Positions 38,574 through 48,368 of a DNA stretch of 64,000 nt are shown here, piece by piece. The notes beneath the pieces were generated by a model. It had not been told where the DNA came from. It did no database searches and saw only the letters and a list, made by a program, of their open reading frames with translations. Numbering within the stretch: the first letter of the stretch is position 1; each line of letters starts with the position of its first letter. A program made the translations under genes and the position numbers. Source of the DNA: Deltaproteobacteria bacterium (lineage in GTDB: Bacteria; Myxococcota_A; Bradymonadia; REDH01); contig REDH01000075.1 in the NCBI GenBank assembly GCA_007693585.1, positions 29,100-93,099 of the forward strand. Reading direction: 5' to 3'.

Positions 38574-40172
38574 ATGGCCCACGCCAGCCGCCTGCTCGTC
38601 TGCTCCCTCCTCCTCGTGGCCCTGTCGACCACGGAGGCCTTCGCCGCCGGGTTCACCTTCCCCGAGAACCTGACCCGCGCCATGGGCCGAGGCGGTGCAT
38701 GGATCGCCGGCGTCGACGACGCCAGCGCGCTCTACCTCAACCCCGGGGCGCTCACCCGCATCGAGCGCGGCTCCCTCCTCCTCAACGTCAACATCATCGA
38801 CCACGACCTGCGCTTCCAGCGAAACCCCCGCGAGGACCGCAGCAACCCCCTCAACCCCCTTAGCTTCGAGTACGACGAGGTCCGCAACGAGTCCCGACCC
38901 TACATCGCTCCGATGCTCTTCGGCGGCATGCGCGTCGGTGACCTGCCCCTCGTCCTCGCCACCGGAATCTACGGACCCTCCTCCGTCGGACGCCTCCGCT
39001 TCCCCGATCCACCCATCCGCGACGACCGCAGCGGCGACGAGAGCCTCGACGGCGGACAGCGGTACATGATCATCGAACAGGACGTCATCCTCTTCTACCC
39101 CAGCATCGCCGCCGCCTGGCGATTCGATGACATCAACCTCAGCCTCGGAATCACCGGCCAGCTCGCCGTCACCATGATCGACTACAACATCGCCATCGAT
39201 GGCAGCCACTCCAACCCCACCGTCCGAGCCAACGGCTCCGTCACCGTACGCGACCAGCTCGAGAGCGAGACCTACCTCACACGCACCCGCCTCGACGTCT
39301 CCGGCGCAGTACCCACCCTCATCCTCGGCGCACTCTGGGAACCCCACCCCCGCTTCGCCCTCGGCGCCAGCTGGCGGCCCCGCTTCACCGTACGATCCTC
39401 GGGAACCATCGATGTCGAGTTCCCACCAGACCTCCGAGGCCTCTCCGACGACGGAAGCATCGCCATCCTCAACGATGACGTGCGACTCGAAATCAACTTC
39501 CCCCACGTCGTCCGACTCGGCGCGCTCTACCGCCACCTCGGCGCCGAAGACCGCGAGCACTTCAACGTCGAACTCGCCGGCGTCTACGAAGGCTGGTCCG
39601 TCCTCGAGGAGTACGTCGTGCGCACCGACGTTCAGGTCCAGCTCCCCAACCTCGCCGCACACGGCGATCAGGACCCCTTCTTCGTTCGCGAACTCCCCGA
39701 CCTCCGCCTCCCCAAGCAGTACCGCGACTCCGTCTCCATCCGCCTCGGCGGCGAGTTCCACCCCCTCCACCACAACCCCGAGACCCCCCGGCTCTCCCTC
39801 CGCGCCGGCGGATTCCTCGAAACCGCCGCCACCCGACCCGAGTACGCCCACCTCGACTTCCTCTCCCCTCGCAGAATCGGAACCTCCGTCGGAGCAAGCT
39901 GGAACGTGCTCCATCGCTCCGGGGCCGTCTCCAGCATCGATGTCGGCTTCAGCATGATCTTCAGCCCCGACATCGTGCTCCAGGAAGGCGAAGGCCGCTA
40001 CGACCTCCTCGTGCCCCTGTGGATCTGCGGAAGCCCACAGACCGACGCCGAACGCGAGTACTGCGACACCGTCGCACCCGAGGACGCACCAGGGGTCGGC
40101 CAGCCCGTCAACGAAGGGCGCTACCAGTCCCACATGAACATCTTCAGCGTCGGACTCAGCCACCGCTGGTGA
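38574..40172 (+). CDS. FadL/OmpP1-like outer-membrane transporter
   Basis: 532 aa; signal peptide; FTFPENLTRAMGRGGAWIAGVDDASALYLNPGALT is the FadL N-terminal pattern; beta-strand C-terminus ending in RW. Confidence 0.85.
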   Translation: MAHASRLLVCSLLLVALSTTEAFAAGFTFPENLTRAMGRGGAWIAGVDDASALYLNPGALTRIERGSLLLNVNIIDHDLRFQRNPREDRSNPLNPLSFEYDEVRNESRPYIAPMLFGGMRVGDLPLVLATGIYGPSSVGRLRFPDPPIRDDRSGDESLDGGQRYMIIEQDVILFYPSIAAAWRFDDINLSLGITGQLAVTMIDYNIAIDGSHSNPTVRANGSVTVRDQLESETYLTRTRLDVSGAVPTLILGALWEPHPRFALGASWRPRFTVRSSGTIDVEFPPDLRGLSDDGSIAILNDDVRLEINFPHVVRLGALYRHLGAEDREHFNVELAGVYEGWSVLEEYVVRTDVQVQLPNLAAHGDQDPFFVRELPDLRLPKQYRDSVSIRLGGEFHPLHHNPETPRLSLRAGGFLETAATRPEYAHLDFLSPRRIGTSVGASWNVLHRSGAVSSIDVGFSMIFSPDIVLQEGEGRYDLLVPLWICGSPQTDAEREYCDTVAPEDAPGVGQPVNEGRYQSHMNIFSVGLSHRW

Positions 40173-40266
40173 TCCCGACGCCCGCCCCCCCCACCGACAA
40201 TCCGCATCGGCCAGACACTCACCTCGGCCAGCTCCATCCCCCGGGGGCGCCCGCTCCGCGATGAAC

Positions 40267-41061
40267 TCACTCGCCGCGCGACACCTTCGACCCGAGGAAG
40301 CCCTCCACCGCGTCGGCGCGCACCCACACCCGCTCCCCGTCCGCGAGCTCCACGTGCGCCCACCCCGAGCGCTCCTCCAGTCGCCTCACCAGCGCTCCCT
40401 CGTGCAGCGCGGGAAGCACGCGCTGCGCCGCCAGCAGGTCCGGAGCTTCCCGACCCTGCACGCCGGCAGCCACCACCACCGCCGGGTCCACCGCCTCCAG
40501 CACCCGCGGTGCCGCCGCAAGCAAGCCCGCAAGCGTCAACGCAAGCACCAGACACACCAGCGCACCCACTCCACCGAGATCCAGGCCCCCCTCCGCGCGA
40601 GACCGCAGCGCACGCACACCCAGTGCACCGCCGACCCAGGCCAGGGCAACCATCCACCACGCCGCTGTCGACACCGGCAACGAATGCGTCAGGCGCAAAA
40701 GGAAGAACCCGCGCGGCTCTCCACCGGTCAACCGGATCATGCCCTCATCACCCAGATGCCGGCGGCGCGTCTCCGTCCGCACCACCTCCAGCGCCCGGTC
40801 CACCGCCCGATCCTGCGGTGCCACCAGCCGCGCGCGCTCCAGCGCAAGGATCGAGTGGCCCATGCGGCCGTCCCAGGCTTCCTGAAGTCCGCGGGCATAC
40901 TGCCCCGATGAAGACCGAGGCGACGACTCCAGCACCTCCCCGATATGCCGTCGAAGCTCCTCGCCCGGACCCTGCAGCTCCCCGGCCATCGACGCGGCGC
41001 CCGCCAGCGGCCAGAAGAACAGCAGCGCCACAAGGACGCCGGTCCAGCGCAACACGCTCAT
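40267..41061 (-). CDS. BatE-like protein (helical repeats, TMs, C-terminal SH3-like domain)
   Basis: 264 aa; C-terminus ALHEGALVRRLEERSGWAHVELADGERVWVRADAVEGF is SH3b-like; ATGA overlap with batD. Confidence 0.75.
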   Translation of the reverse strand: MSVLRWTGVLVALLFFWPLAGAASMAGELQGPGEELRRHIGEVLESSPRSSSGQYARGLQEAWDGRMGHSILALERARLVAPQDRAVDRALEVVRTETRRRHLGDEGMIRLTGGEPRGFFLLRLTHSLPVSTAAWWMVALAWVGGALGVRALRSRAEGGLDLGGVGALVCLVLALTLAGLLAAAPRVLEAVDPAVVVAAGVQGREAPDLLAAQRVLPALHEGALVRRLEERSGWAHVELADGERVWVRADAVEGFLGSKVSRGE

Positions 41062-42929
41062 CCCGCTTCCTCCTGAACCAGCACGCGAATCTCCGCGATG
41101 ACCGCATCGACGAGCGCGCGTGACTCCTCGGCCGGACGACCCGCATACCGAGCGCGTTCCACTCGACCCAGAAGGTCCACCAGCCGCTCCTCGCGCGGAC
41201 CGACGAGCCCGCGAAGTCGCTCCGCGGTCAAGCCACGGGTCTCGCGCCCGATCCGGTGGGTCAGGGCCGCATGAACGGCCTGCGTCGCGGCGCCGAGCGC
41301 CTGCGACGCAGGCGCGTCACGGGACTCCTCCTCCAGTGCGTCGAGCAGCGACACCAGAACCGGGGGGCGCCGGCGTCCCGCCAACGCGTCCCGCCACCGC
41401 GGCCCGAGCAGCAGCGCCACGAGGACGAAGAACGGCAAGGCCGTCAGAAACCAGGGGACCCACCCCTCCGCCAGACGGCGCTGGGGTGCCGGACCGATCC
41501 GTGAACGATCCGGAAAGGGAGGAAGCGCAGCCTGCCACGGCGCATCCGGAACCGGAGCGGATGCCCCGCGAGCCACGGAGTCACCCGTCGCCAGCAGGCG
41601 CAGCGGTTCCGTGCGGACCAGAAGCCAGTCTCCCGCCCACGGATCCCAAAGGCTCATCTCCAGCGCCGGGATGTCGAACGAACCGGGCTCGACGGGCCTC
41701 AGCCGCCACTCCCGGACCGACTCTCCGGACGGCCATACGCCACGCTCCTGATGGAAGCGGTCACGCGGAGGCTCGACCGCCACCCCGTCAAGGTCCGGAA
41801 GATCGGGCAGCCGAAAGCGACTCACCAGCCCGTGTCCGCTGACCCGAAGCGTGAGCACCGTGGGCGTGCCCGTCTCCACACGGTCGTGACTGAGGGCCCA
41901 GCCGGCGTGGACGCTGCCCACGTTGGCCTCCACATGCCCCGCCGGGCGCCCGTCCGAAGGCACCGGACGCACACGAAGCGGAGCCGGGAGACTCCGCAGA
42001 TGAACTTCCCCGTCGTCCTGGAAGAACCCCCGAATACGGGCATGGGCGCCCACCGGCGGGAGCTCGTCCAGACCCTCGCGCAACGGGACCACACTGTACG
42101 AGCGCAGAAGGTGGATGTCGTGCAGCTCACCACGTACCCGCGCCGCCCCGAGTCGGCTCTGGCGACGCGGACTGCGGGCTCGCGTGATCTCGTTGAACCA
42201 GAATCCCTCGAACACCGGATCGTCCATGTCGTAGATCTCGAGCCCCATCTGTGTCGACGGCACGTGGAGGAGGAAGTCGACGATGAACGGCTCCCCCACC
42301 ACGGGGGTGTCCGTGCTCAGGCTTGCCACGAGGAAGGGCTGACCGCGCGGGGCCGTGGGCATGGGCCCCGCGACCATCTCCGCACTTCCTGGGGGCGGAG
42401 GAGGAGCAGGCGTCGCACCCGGGCTGCCCGAGGAGTCCGGCACCGGCGCCGGCTGGGGAGACGCCACCCGGGGGGCAGGTGCCCGCGGCTGCGCCGACGG
42501 TGCCGGCCGATGACCCCCGTCCACCACGACCGTGAACGGCTCGGTGTGGGTCATGCCCGATGGCGTGCGGATCGGAACGCGCCCGACCAGCAGGCGACCC
42601 GTGCGGTTCGCACGCAGGTGGTAGTCGATCACGGTGTGCTGGATCGCCGGTCGCCCAGGCCGCTGCTGGGACTGCGTACGCATCGAGTGACGATGCACCG
42701 TGAAGTCCTCGCCCTCGGGGCTACCTGCGGCGATCACGGACTCGCCCTCCACGGTCACGCGTACCCGGAGCAGCTCGTTCGGTGACATCCGGGTCCGATC
42801 CGGCTCCACCGACACCCGAGCACTTGCGGCGGCATCGCCGGGATGGAACAACCACGCGGCGCACAGGGCCATCCCGGCCACGACATGCAGGATCCGGGCT
42901 GCCCGGTATTCGGTGAAACCCTTCACCAC
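41058..42929 (-). CDS. BatD protein
   Basis: 623 aa; signal peptide; SVEPDRTRMSPNELLRVRVTVEGE; FLVASLSTDTPVVGEPFIVDFLLHV; C-terminal TM. Confidence 0.87.
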   Translation of the reverse strand: MVKGFTEYRAARILHVVAGMALCAAWLFHPGDAAASARVSVEPDRTRMSPNELLRVRVTVEGESVIAAGSPEGEDFTVHRHSMRTQSQQRPGRPAIQHTVIDYHLRANRTGRLLVGRVPIRTPSGMTHTEPFTVVVDGGHRPAPSAQPRAPAPRVASPQPAPVPDSSGSPGATPAPPPPPGSAEMVAGPMPTAPRGQPFLVASLSTDTPVVGEPFIVDFLLHVPSTQMGLEIYDMDDPVFEGFWFNEITRARSPRRQSRLGAARVRGELHDIHLLRSYSVVPLREGLDELPPVGAHARIRGFFQDDGEVHLRSLPAPLRVRPVPSDGRPAGHVEANVGSVHAGWALSHDRVETGTPTVLTLRVSGHGLVSRFRLPDLPDLDGVAVEPPRDRFHQERGVWPSGESVREWRLRPVEPGSFDIPALEMSLWDPWAGDWLLVRTEPLRLLATGDSVARGASAPVPDAPWQAALPPFPDRSRIGPAPQRRLAEGWVPWFLTALPFFVLVALLLGPRWRDALAGRRRPPVLVSLLDALEEESRDAPASQALGAATQAVHAALTHRIGRETRGLTAERLRGLVGPREERLVDLLGRVERARYAGRPAEESRALVDAVIAEIRVLVQEEAG

Positions 42930-45900
42930 TCGCGCTCCCGTTGTCTGGGGGGCGCGCCCTGGAGCGCGCGCTGCAGCGGCAGGTTCCCCTGCTCCTCGAG
43001 GCTGTCGAGAAGGTTGAGCAGCAGGCGGCGCTCCTCGTCATCGAGCCCGGGGTCCGGTCCGGGCGCCTCCTCGTCACTGGAGTCCTCGCCGTCGTCGTCG
43101 TCAGCGCCCGCGGAATCATCTTCCCCGTCCTGTCCCGAGGGGTCGCCGTCGTCGTCGCCCGAGCTGTCCTCCTCCGGCGCGTCTCGGTCGTCGCCATCCT
43201 CACGATCGCTGCCGTCCGCGTCATCGCCCGCACTGGGGTCGTCATCGCCCGCACTGGGGTCGTCATCGCCCGCACTGGAGTCGTCATCGCCCGCACTGGA
43301 GTCGTCATCGCCGTCGCCCGAACCGTCGCCCTCGTCCGGCGGGGGCTGCAGGTCCGGGCTGTCCAGATGGTAGAACCCGGGCTCGCCCGCCACCCGGAGG
43401 ACCACACGGTCGGTGTCCGCCGGTCGGACGAACGCCACGGCCCGCTGAAACGGCTTGAGCGGGTCGGCGACCTCGGACGCAGGAGCCGGGTCGCCCAGCT
43501 CCGACAACGCCGCGCCGGTGAGCGTCCACGCCAGGATCTCCTGATCACGCTGCTCGCTTCGCGTCACGAACAGCAAGGGATCCGTCGCCTGCGGATCCTC
43601 GGCGCCTCCGTCCTCCAACGCGAACGGGCCGACCTCGAACCACGCCGCTCTCCCCTCGCACAGCCGGAGGTGCCGGACCGGAAAATCGGCCGGCTCCAGC
43701 GACGCACGCTGGGCGGGGGAGAAGTTCGGCGCGTGGCGATCGGCCACCGGGCACGGCTGGAAAGGATACACGCCGATGGTGTGGCTGCCCTCGGCACCGT
43801 CTCCCCCCCGGACCCGGACGCGGACCACGTCGCCCGCCGTCGCGGGATCGACGCGCACCTCCACCAGACCGCGCTCGTCCGGAGACGCGACCGCCAACGG
43901 CCGCTCGCCACGCGCCGGCAGCACCGTGACCTCCAGCGGCCGGACGCTGTCCTCCCGGTCGACGAGGGGGTGCACGTCCAGAAAGAGCACCTCCACGCCG
44001 CGCACGTCCACGCCATACCAGTCCTCGTCGCCCGCACAGTGGATCAGCGCGTGATCGCCCGCCGGGAGCGGAACCGGATTGTGGGCCGAACCAACGCCGG
44101 CCGGGTGCCCCTTGAGGCGGCGGCAGCCCGGCTCGAGCGTGACCTCCAGACGCCCCTCGAACTCCGTCGGACCCACGGCATCCAGCCGGATCAGGGCCAG
44201 CTCACCCGCCGGATCGACCGTCGCGGGGATCTCCGTCTCGGGCAGCGCGCGGGAGAACCGGTCGAGGCTCCGCTCGGCGGTGTCCGGAGGGGCCTCCGCG
44301 AATGGCCTCAGGTGGCCGGTGTCCAGAAGCGTCAGGCCGACCTGGCTGCGGGGGCCGCGCGCCGGAAGGGCGTCGCCTCCGGTGTCATCGCGCAGTCGCT
44401 CGAGGCGAAGGACGGCGCTCACGCGATCCCCCGGAAAGACCCGTACGGCGAAGTGGTCCGGACGACCCGGGCACAGGACGAGGCGCTCGTCCGCGTCCTC
44501 TGGCAGCGGTGGGGCATCCTCCGGTGGGCTCGCGTAGAAGACGTCGGGGAGATGCACCGCGCTGCCCGGGGAGTGGTTGGGCGAGAAGAAATCATCGAGC
44601 TCGGCGCAGGGCGGAAACAGGCGCCGGTGCGCGATCTCGAGGTTGCGGCGCGCATCGGCGTGATCCGGGTCGAGACGCAACGCGCGGCGAAAGCGGAGAT
44701 GCGCCTCCTCGACGTCATCGAGGGCGAGCAGGGTGACCCCCAGCCCGTTGAGCGCGTCCGCCTCCAGCGCCGGATCGTCGGTGCCAAGGGCCAGCAGGAA
44801 CGCGTCCCGGGCCTCCTCATGCCGGTCCAGCCCATGGAGCAGCAGCCCACGATTGTAGGCGAAGAGGGGATCGTCGCGAAGCACCGGATCCGCCTCGTCG
44901 AGCAGGGCCAGCGCTTCCTCGACCGAGCCCGACTCGGCCAGCCGGATGGCCTCCCGGACGGTCCGGTCCTCGCGCTGCAGTCCGTCGGCGCAGGCGCCCG
45001 GCAGCAGGGCGGCGAGGAACAGGGCGGTCAGCAGACGTCGCATGGGCGGGCGGGGCGTTCCGAGAAAGAGGGCGAGCAGGAGCAGCACGATGGCCGGAAG
45101 CAGGAAGACCCCGAACCGGTCCGCGTATTCCATGCGCACCACCGGCTCGAAGGCCATGCCGTCGTGTCCGCGAAGCGCGTCCAGCAACGCCGCCGCCACC
45201 CGCCCCTCGGCATCGAGGTGCAGGAACGCCCCTCCGCCCGCTTCGGCCACCGCCACGAGCTGGTCGCGCTCGAGCACGGTGTGCACGATGTTGCCCGCGC
45301 GATCGCGAAACCAGTCCGGCCGGCCCCGCGCATCCCGGACGGGAATCCGTGCGCCCTCCGGCGTGCCCACGCCGACCGCGAAGACGATGATCCCGTGCTC
45401 CTCGTGCAGACGCCGCGCCACCGCGACCGGATCCCCCTCGTGATCCTCTCCGTCGCCCACGAGCACGATGAGCTGGGAGGGAGCCCGGCGGACCGGGTGC
45501 TGCTCCGTGCCGAGCAGCGCCTCGCCAGCCAGCTCGAGTGCCGCCGCCGTGGCCGTGCCCTGGACCGGGATGTCGTCCGGATGCAGCCGGCGCAGGTAGG
45601 TCCGGAGCGTGCCATGATCCACCGTGAGCGGGGACTGCCGCCAGGCGATGCCCGCGAACGGGACCAGCGCCACACGGTGCCCGCGGAGCTGGCGGAGAAA
45701 GCGATCCATCTCCTCCACCGACGACTGGAGCCGCGACGGGGGAACGTCCTCGGCGAGCATCGAGCGCGACAGATCGAAGACGATCGCAATGTCGATCCCG
45801 CTGCGCGTGAAGTGGCGCGGCTGCTCGCCCCACTGGGGCCGAGCCGTGGCGAGCACCACCAGAAAGAGGGAGAGCAGCACCAGCGTGGCCTGCACGTGTC

Positions 45901-46144
45901 GACGGCGCCATACCACACCCGTCGACATGGCCCGCACCGTCGACGCGTCCCCGAGCGCGGCCGTGACCCGGTGGTGCCAGCGCAGATGCGCGACGTAAAC
46001 GAACGTCAACCCGATGGGGACCAGCACGAGCGCGAGAAGCCCGGGCGCCGCGAAGCGCACGATGCTGCCCAGGAGCACCGCGCCTCCGCCGAAGCCGAGG
46101 ACCGCCGCCAGCATCGGGGCGGTGAAGGAGGGGAGGACCTTCAT
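42923..46144 (-). CDS. BatB (VWA) - BatC (TPR) fusion with PPC-like modules and acidic repeat tail
   Basis: 1073 aa from ATG 46144; SGIDIAIVFDLSRSMLAEDVPPSRL MIDAS; TPR region AEDALNGLGVTLLALDDVEEAHLRFRRALRLDPDHADARRNLEIA; three Cys-x-Gly modules; DDDPSAG repeats. Confidence 0.85.
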   Translation of the reverse strand: MKVLPSFTAPMLAAVLGFGGGAVLLGSIVRFAAPGLLALVLVPIGLTFVYVAHLRWHHRVTAALGDASTVRAMSTGVVWRRRHVQATLVLLSLFLVVLATARPQWGEQPRHFTRSGIDIAIVFDLSRSMLAEDVPPSRLQSSVEEMDRFLRQLRGHRVALVPFAGIAWRQSPLTVDHGTLRTYLRRLHPDDIPVQGTATAAALELAGEALLGTEQHPVRRAPSQLIVLVGDGEDHEGDPVAVARRLHEEHGIIVFAVGVGTPEGARIPVRDARGRPDWFRDRAGNIVHTVLERDQLVAVAEAGGGAFLHLDAEGRVAAALLDALRGHDGMAFEPVVRMEYADRFGVFLLPAIVLLLLALFLGTPRPPMRRLLTALFLAALLPGACADGLQREDRTVREAIRLAESGSVEEALALLDEADPVLRDDPLFAYNRGLLLHGLDRHEEARDAFLLALGTDDPALEADALNGLGVTLLALDDVEEAHLRFRRALRLDPDHADARRNLEIAHRRLFPPCAELDDFFSPNHSPGSAVHLPDVFYASPPEDAPPLPEDADERLVLCPGRPDHFAVRVFPGDRVSAVLRLERLRDDTGGDALPARGPRSQVGLTLLDTGHLRPFAEAPPDTAERSLDRFSRALPETEIPATVDPAGELALIRLDAVGPTEFEGRLEVTLEPGCRRLKGHPAGVGSAHNPVPLPAGDHALIHCAGDEDWYGVDVRGVEVLFLDVHPLVDREDSVRPLEVTVLPARGERPLAVASPDERGLVEVRVDPATAGDVVRVRVRGGDGAEGSHTIGVYPFQPCPVADRHAPNFSPAQRASLEPADFPVRHLRLCEGRAAWFEVGPFALEDGGAEDPQATDPLLFVTRSEQRDQEILAWTLTGAALSELGDPAPASEVADPLKPFQRAVAFVRPADTDRVVLRVAGEPGFYHLDSPDLQPPPDEGDGSGDGDDDSSAGDDDSSAGDDDPSAGDDDPSAGDDADGSDREDGDDRDAPEEDSSGDDDGDPSGQDGEDDSAGADDDDGEDSSDEEAPGPDPGLDDEERRLLLNLLDSLEEQGNLPLQRALQGAPPRQREREW
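43227..43310. repeat. 21 bp tandem repeat (4 copies) inside the batB/C fusion
   Basis: cccgcactgg(g/a)gtcgtcatcg x4; encodes DDDxSAG heptads on the minus strand. Confidence 0.95.
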
Positions 46145-47226
46145 GGATACCTCCGCAGCCAGCGAAACCGCAGCCCGAACGCACCCGCCATCAGGAGCAA
46201 CGCCAGGACGAGGAGCGGATGAAAGTGATCGCGCCGTGACGCCCGCGCGATGTCCTGCATCCGGGTCCGCTCGAGGGTCTCGAGAATCGCCTCCAGATCC
46301 CGGCTCAGGTCCTCCTCCTTCGTGGCTCCGGACCACGCCCCGCCCGTCATCTCGGCAAGCTCGTCCAGAAGGTCCGGATCGATGGGGTGGACCTCCGGGT
46401 GATAGGTCATCGGTCGGCCTCCGGGGGACGGCCGCCGGCTCGGCATCATCGTCGGACCGTCCTCTCCGATCAGGATCGGGTAGATCCGGATGCCCTCGTC
46501 CGCGGCCAGGCGCGCCGCGTCACGGGGCTCCACGTTGCCGCCATGCTGCTTGCCGTCCGTGATGAGAATGATCGCCCGCGTCTCCGCCGTGGACTCCAGC
46601 AGCCCGCGCAGACTCAGGCCGATGGCGTTGCCGATGGCCGTCGCGCTCGCATCGATCATGCCGATCTCCAACTGATCGATCATCGCCAGCATCGCCCCGT
46701 AGTCCAGCGTCAGCGGAAACTGCACGTAGGCCTCGCGGGCGAACACCACGAGCCCGACCCGATCCCGCTCACGCCGCTCCACGAACCCCCGCAGCACCTC
46801 CCTCGCGATCTCGATCCGGTTCGGTGGCTCCGTGCCGTGCGCACGCTGCCACGCCACGATCTCCTCCGCCGAGAGGTCCACCGCGTACATCGAACCCGAC
46901 AGATCGAGCGCGATCATGAGGTCCAGCCCCTCGACCTCCTGCAGCTCCGGATCCTCCGTCTGCGGCCGGGCAAGCGCCGCGATCATCACGACGAGCGCGG
47001 CAAGCTGGAGCACCTTGGGCAGCCCCTGCGCCCGTGCGCGCAGGCTCCCGGGCAGGGATCGCATCCACGATCCCTCGCTCGAGCCGAGGACCGCACGAGG
47101 ACCGCGCCGCCGCCACCCCATCCAGAGCAGCAGCACGAACGGGATCAGCAGGAGCAGCGCCAGCGGCTGCGCGAACAGAACCCCGCCCAGCCGGATCTCC
47201 GCGAGGACAGTCGCACCCGGACTCAT
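46141..47226 (-). CDS. BatA-like VWA membrane protein
   Basis: 361 aa from ATG 47226; LDLMIALDLSGSMYAVDL MIDAS; ARPQTEDP; N- and C-terminal TMs; ATGA overlaps both sides. Confidence 0.9.
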   Translation of the reverse strand: MSPGATVLAEIRLGGVLFAQPLALLLLIPFVLLLWMGWRRRGPRAVLGSSEGSWMRSLPGSLRARAQGLPKVLQLAALVVMIAALARPQTEDPELQEVEGLDLMIALDLSGSMYAVDLSAEEIVAWQRAHGTEPPNRIEIAREVLRGFVERRERDRVGLVVFAREAYVQFPLTLDYGAMLAMIDQLEIGMIDASATAIGNAIGLSLRGLLESTAETRAIILITDGKQHGGNVEPRDAARLAADEGIRIYPILIGEDGPTMMPSRRPSPGGRPMTYHPEVHPIDPDLLDELAEMTGGAWSGATKEEDLSRDLEAILETLERTRMQDIARASRRDHFHPLLVLALLLMAGAFGLRFRWLRRYP

Positions 47227-48368
47227 GGCGCACCCCCTTCGGGAACCCGCGCCCTGCGCCGCTCCTCGGCATCGTGCAGCGCGCGGATCATGGCCCCGGT
47301 GTCCTCCAGAAGCTGCCGGGTGGCCGCCGCCGTGATGTCCTTCCCCGCGAAACGCACGAGATCGCTCTGCCGAAGGAGACCGAGCAGCCCGGCCGCATCC
47401 TCCTCCGACCCGTGGCCGACCAGCAGCGCCGTGAGCTCCGCCGTCGTGCTCTCGCGAGCCGGCACGTCCAGCGTCCGTGTCAGGTACTGCCTCGCCACGA
47501 GCGACAGCCCTGCCAGGACCGCCCGACGTTCCTCGATGGACCCCACCGGCGACTGCCGGAGCGCCTCGATGCCCTGCATCGCCTCCTCGATCGCCGGTAT
47601 CGGCGGCGGCGGAGGAGGAGGGGGACGCCGCAACCACCAGCGCACAGCGACCCAGCCGAGCAGCGCCAGGGCCGCCCCGCCGGCCGCCACCGGCCAGGCC
47701 GGCAGGGCCCTCAACAGTCGCTCCAGGGTGGCCGACAGCCGAGGGATCAGATCGGCGTCCTCCTCCAGCACGGACTCCACCGTCACCTCGATGCCAGGAA
47801 GCTCGAGCAGCCGTCGCCCTCCCTCCTCCCCGAGCACCTGCAGCGCGAGCGCGTGCAGCCGGAACCGTCCCGGCCGATCGATCACGATCCGCCACCGGAT
47901 TCCCCCCGCAAGCTGCTCGACGTCCAGATCGTCCACGATGCGGCGATCCGCCCCCGTCACCCCCAGCACGCGCTCCTCCGGCGGAACCACCACCGGGAAC
48001 GTGACCGTGATCGGCTGACCGACGAGCGCCGGCTGCGGATCGATCGCGACCGACTCGACGGCATGTCCCGCGCCCTGGGCGCTCACCACGATCGAAAGAA
48101 GGACCATGAACACTGCGAACGGCCCGGACACATCGACCGTGCACCAAGCAGCTGCACGCCCTCGCCGTGCCGCAACCGGAGTCCGGGGGCCCGTGTGCCG
48201 ATGCGCGGGGGCCGTGCCCATTAGCCGCGCTCCGGAAGGGTCGGTCCGTCGAGGCCACGCTCGGGCACTTCCCCGGCACAAGGTGACTGCCGTGGTCCGG
48301 TGCGCGGGCCTTCGCCGTTCGGCGGTGGCCTCCACCCGCTGCGTCGCTGGGATCGAGTCCACGTTCAT
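47223..48368 (-). CDS. Bat-operon membrane protein (BatD/DUF4381-like domain architecture)
   Basis: 381 aa from ATG 48368, which overlaps the DUF58 stop (ATGA); beta domain, TM AAGGAALALLGWVAVRWWL, cytoplasmic helical domain. Confidence 0.75.
   Translation of the reverse strand: MNVDSIPATQRVEATAERRRPAHRTTAVTLCRGSARAWPRRTDPSGARLMGTAPAHRHTGPRTPVAARRGRAAAWCTVDVSGPFAVFMVLLSIVVSAQGAGHAVESVAIDPQPALVGQPITVTFPVVVPPEERVLGVTGADRRIVDDLDVEQLAGGIRWRIVIDRPGRFRLHALALQVLGEEGGRRLLELPGIEVTVESVLEEDADLIPRLSATLERLLRALPAWPVAAGGAALALLGWVAVRWWLRRPPPPPPPPIPAIEEAMQGIEALRQSPVGSIEERRAVLAGLSLVARQYLTRTLDVPARESTTAELTALLVGHGSEEDAAGLLGLLRQSDLVRFAGKDITAAATRQLLEDTGAMIRALHDAEERRRARVPEGGAP

Noticed and set aside
37046-38863. 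605 aa plus-strand ORF overlapping the AtoE-like gene
   Set aside because: Arg/Pro/His-rich low-complexity translation typical of the wrong frame in high-GC DNA; the overlapping frame has clear AtoE motifs.
37737-40163. 808 aa minus-strand ORF antisense to the FadL-like gene
   Set aside because: Gly/Glu/Val-rich antisense artefact; the plus strand encodes a FadL pattern with signal peptide.
43227-43310. Repeat array as a possible CRISPR
   Set aside because: Contiguous 21 bp units with no spacers, in frame within a coding sequence.
42941-46222. 1093 aa plus-strand ORF antisense to batB/C
   Set aside because: Antisense frame of a coding region with clear VWA/TPR motifs; composition is Arg-rich without domains.
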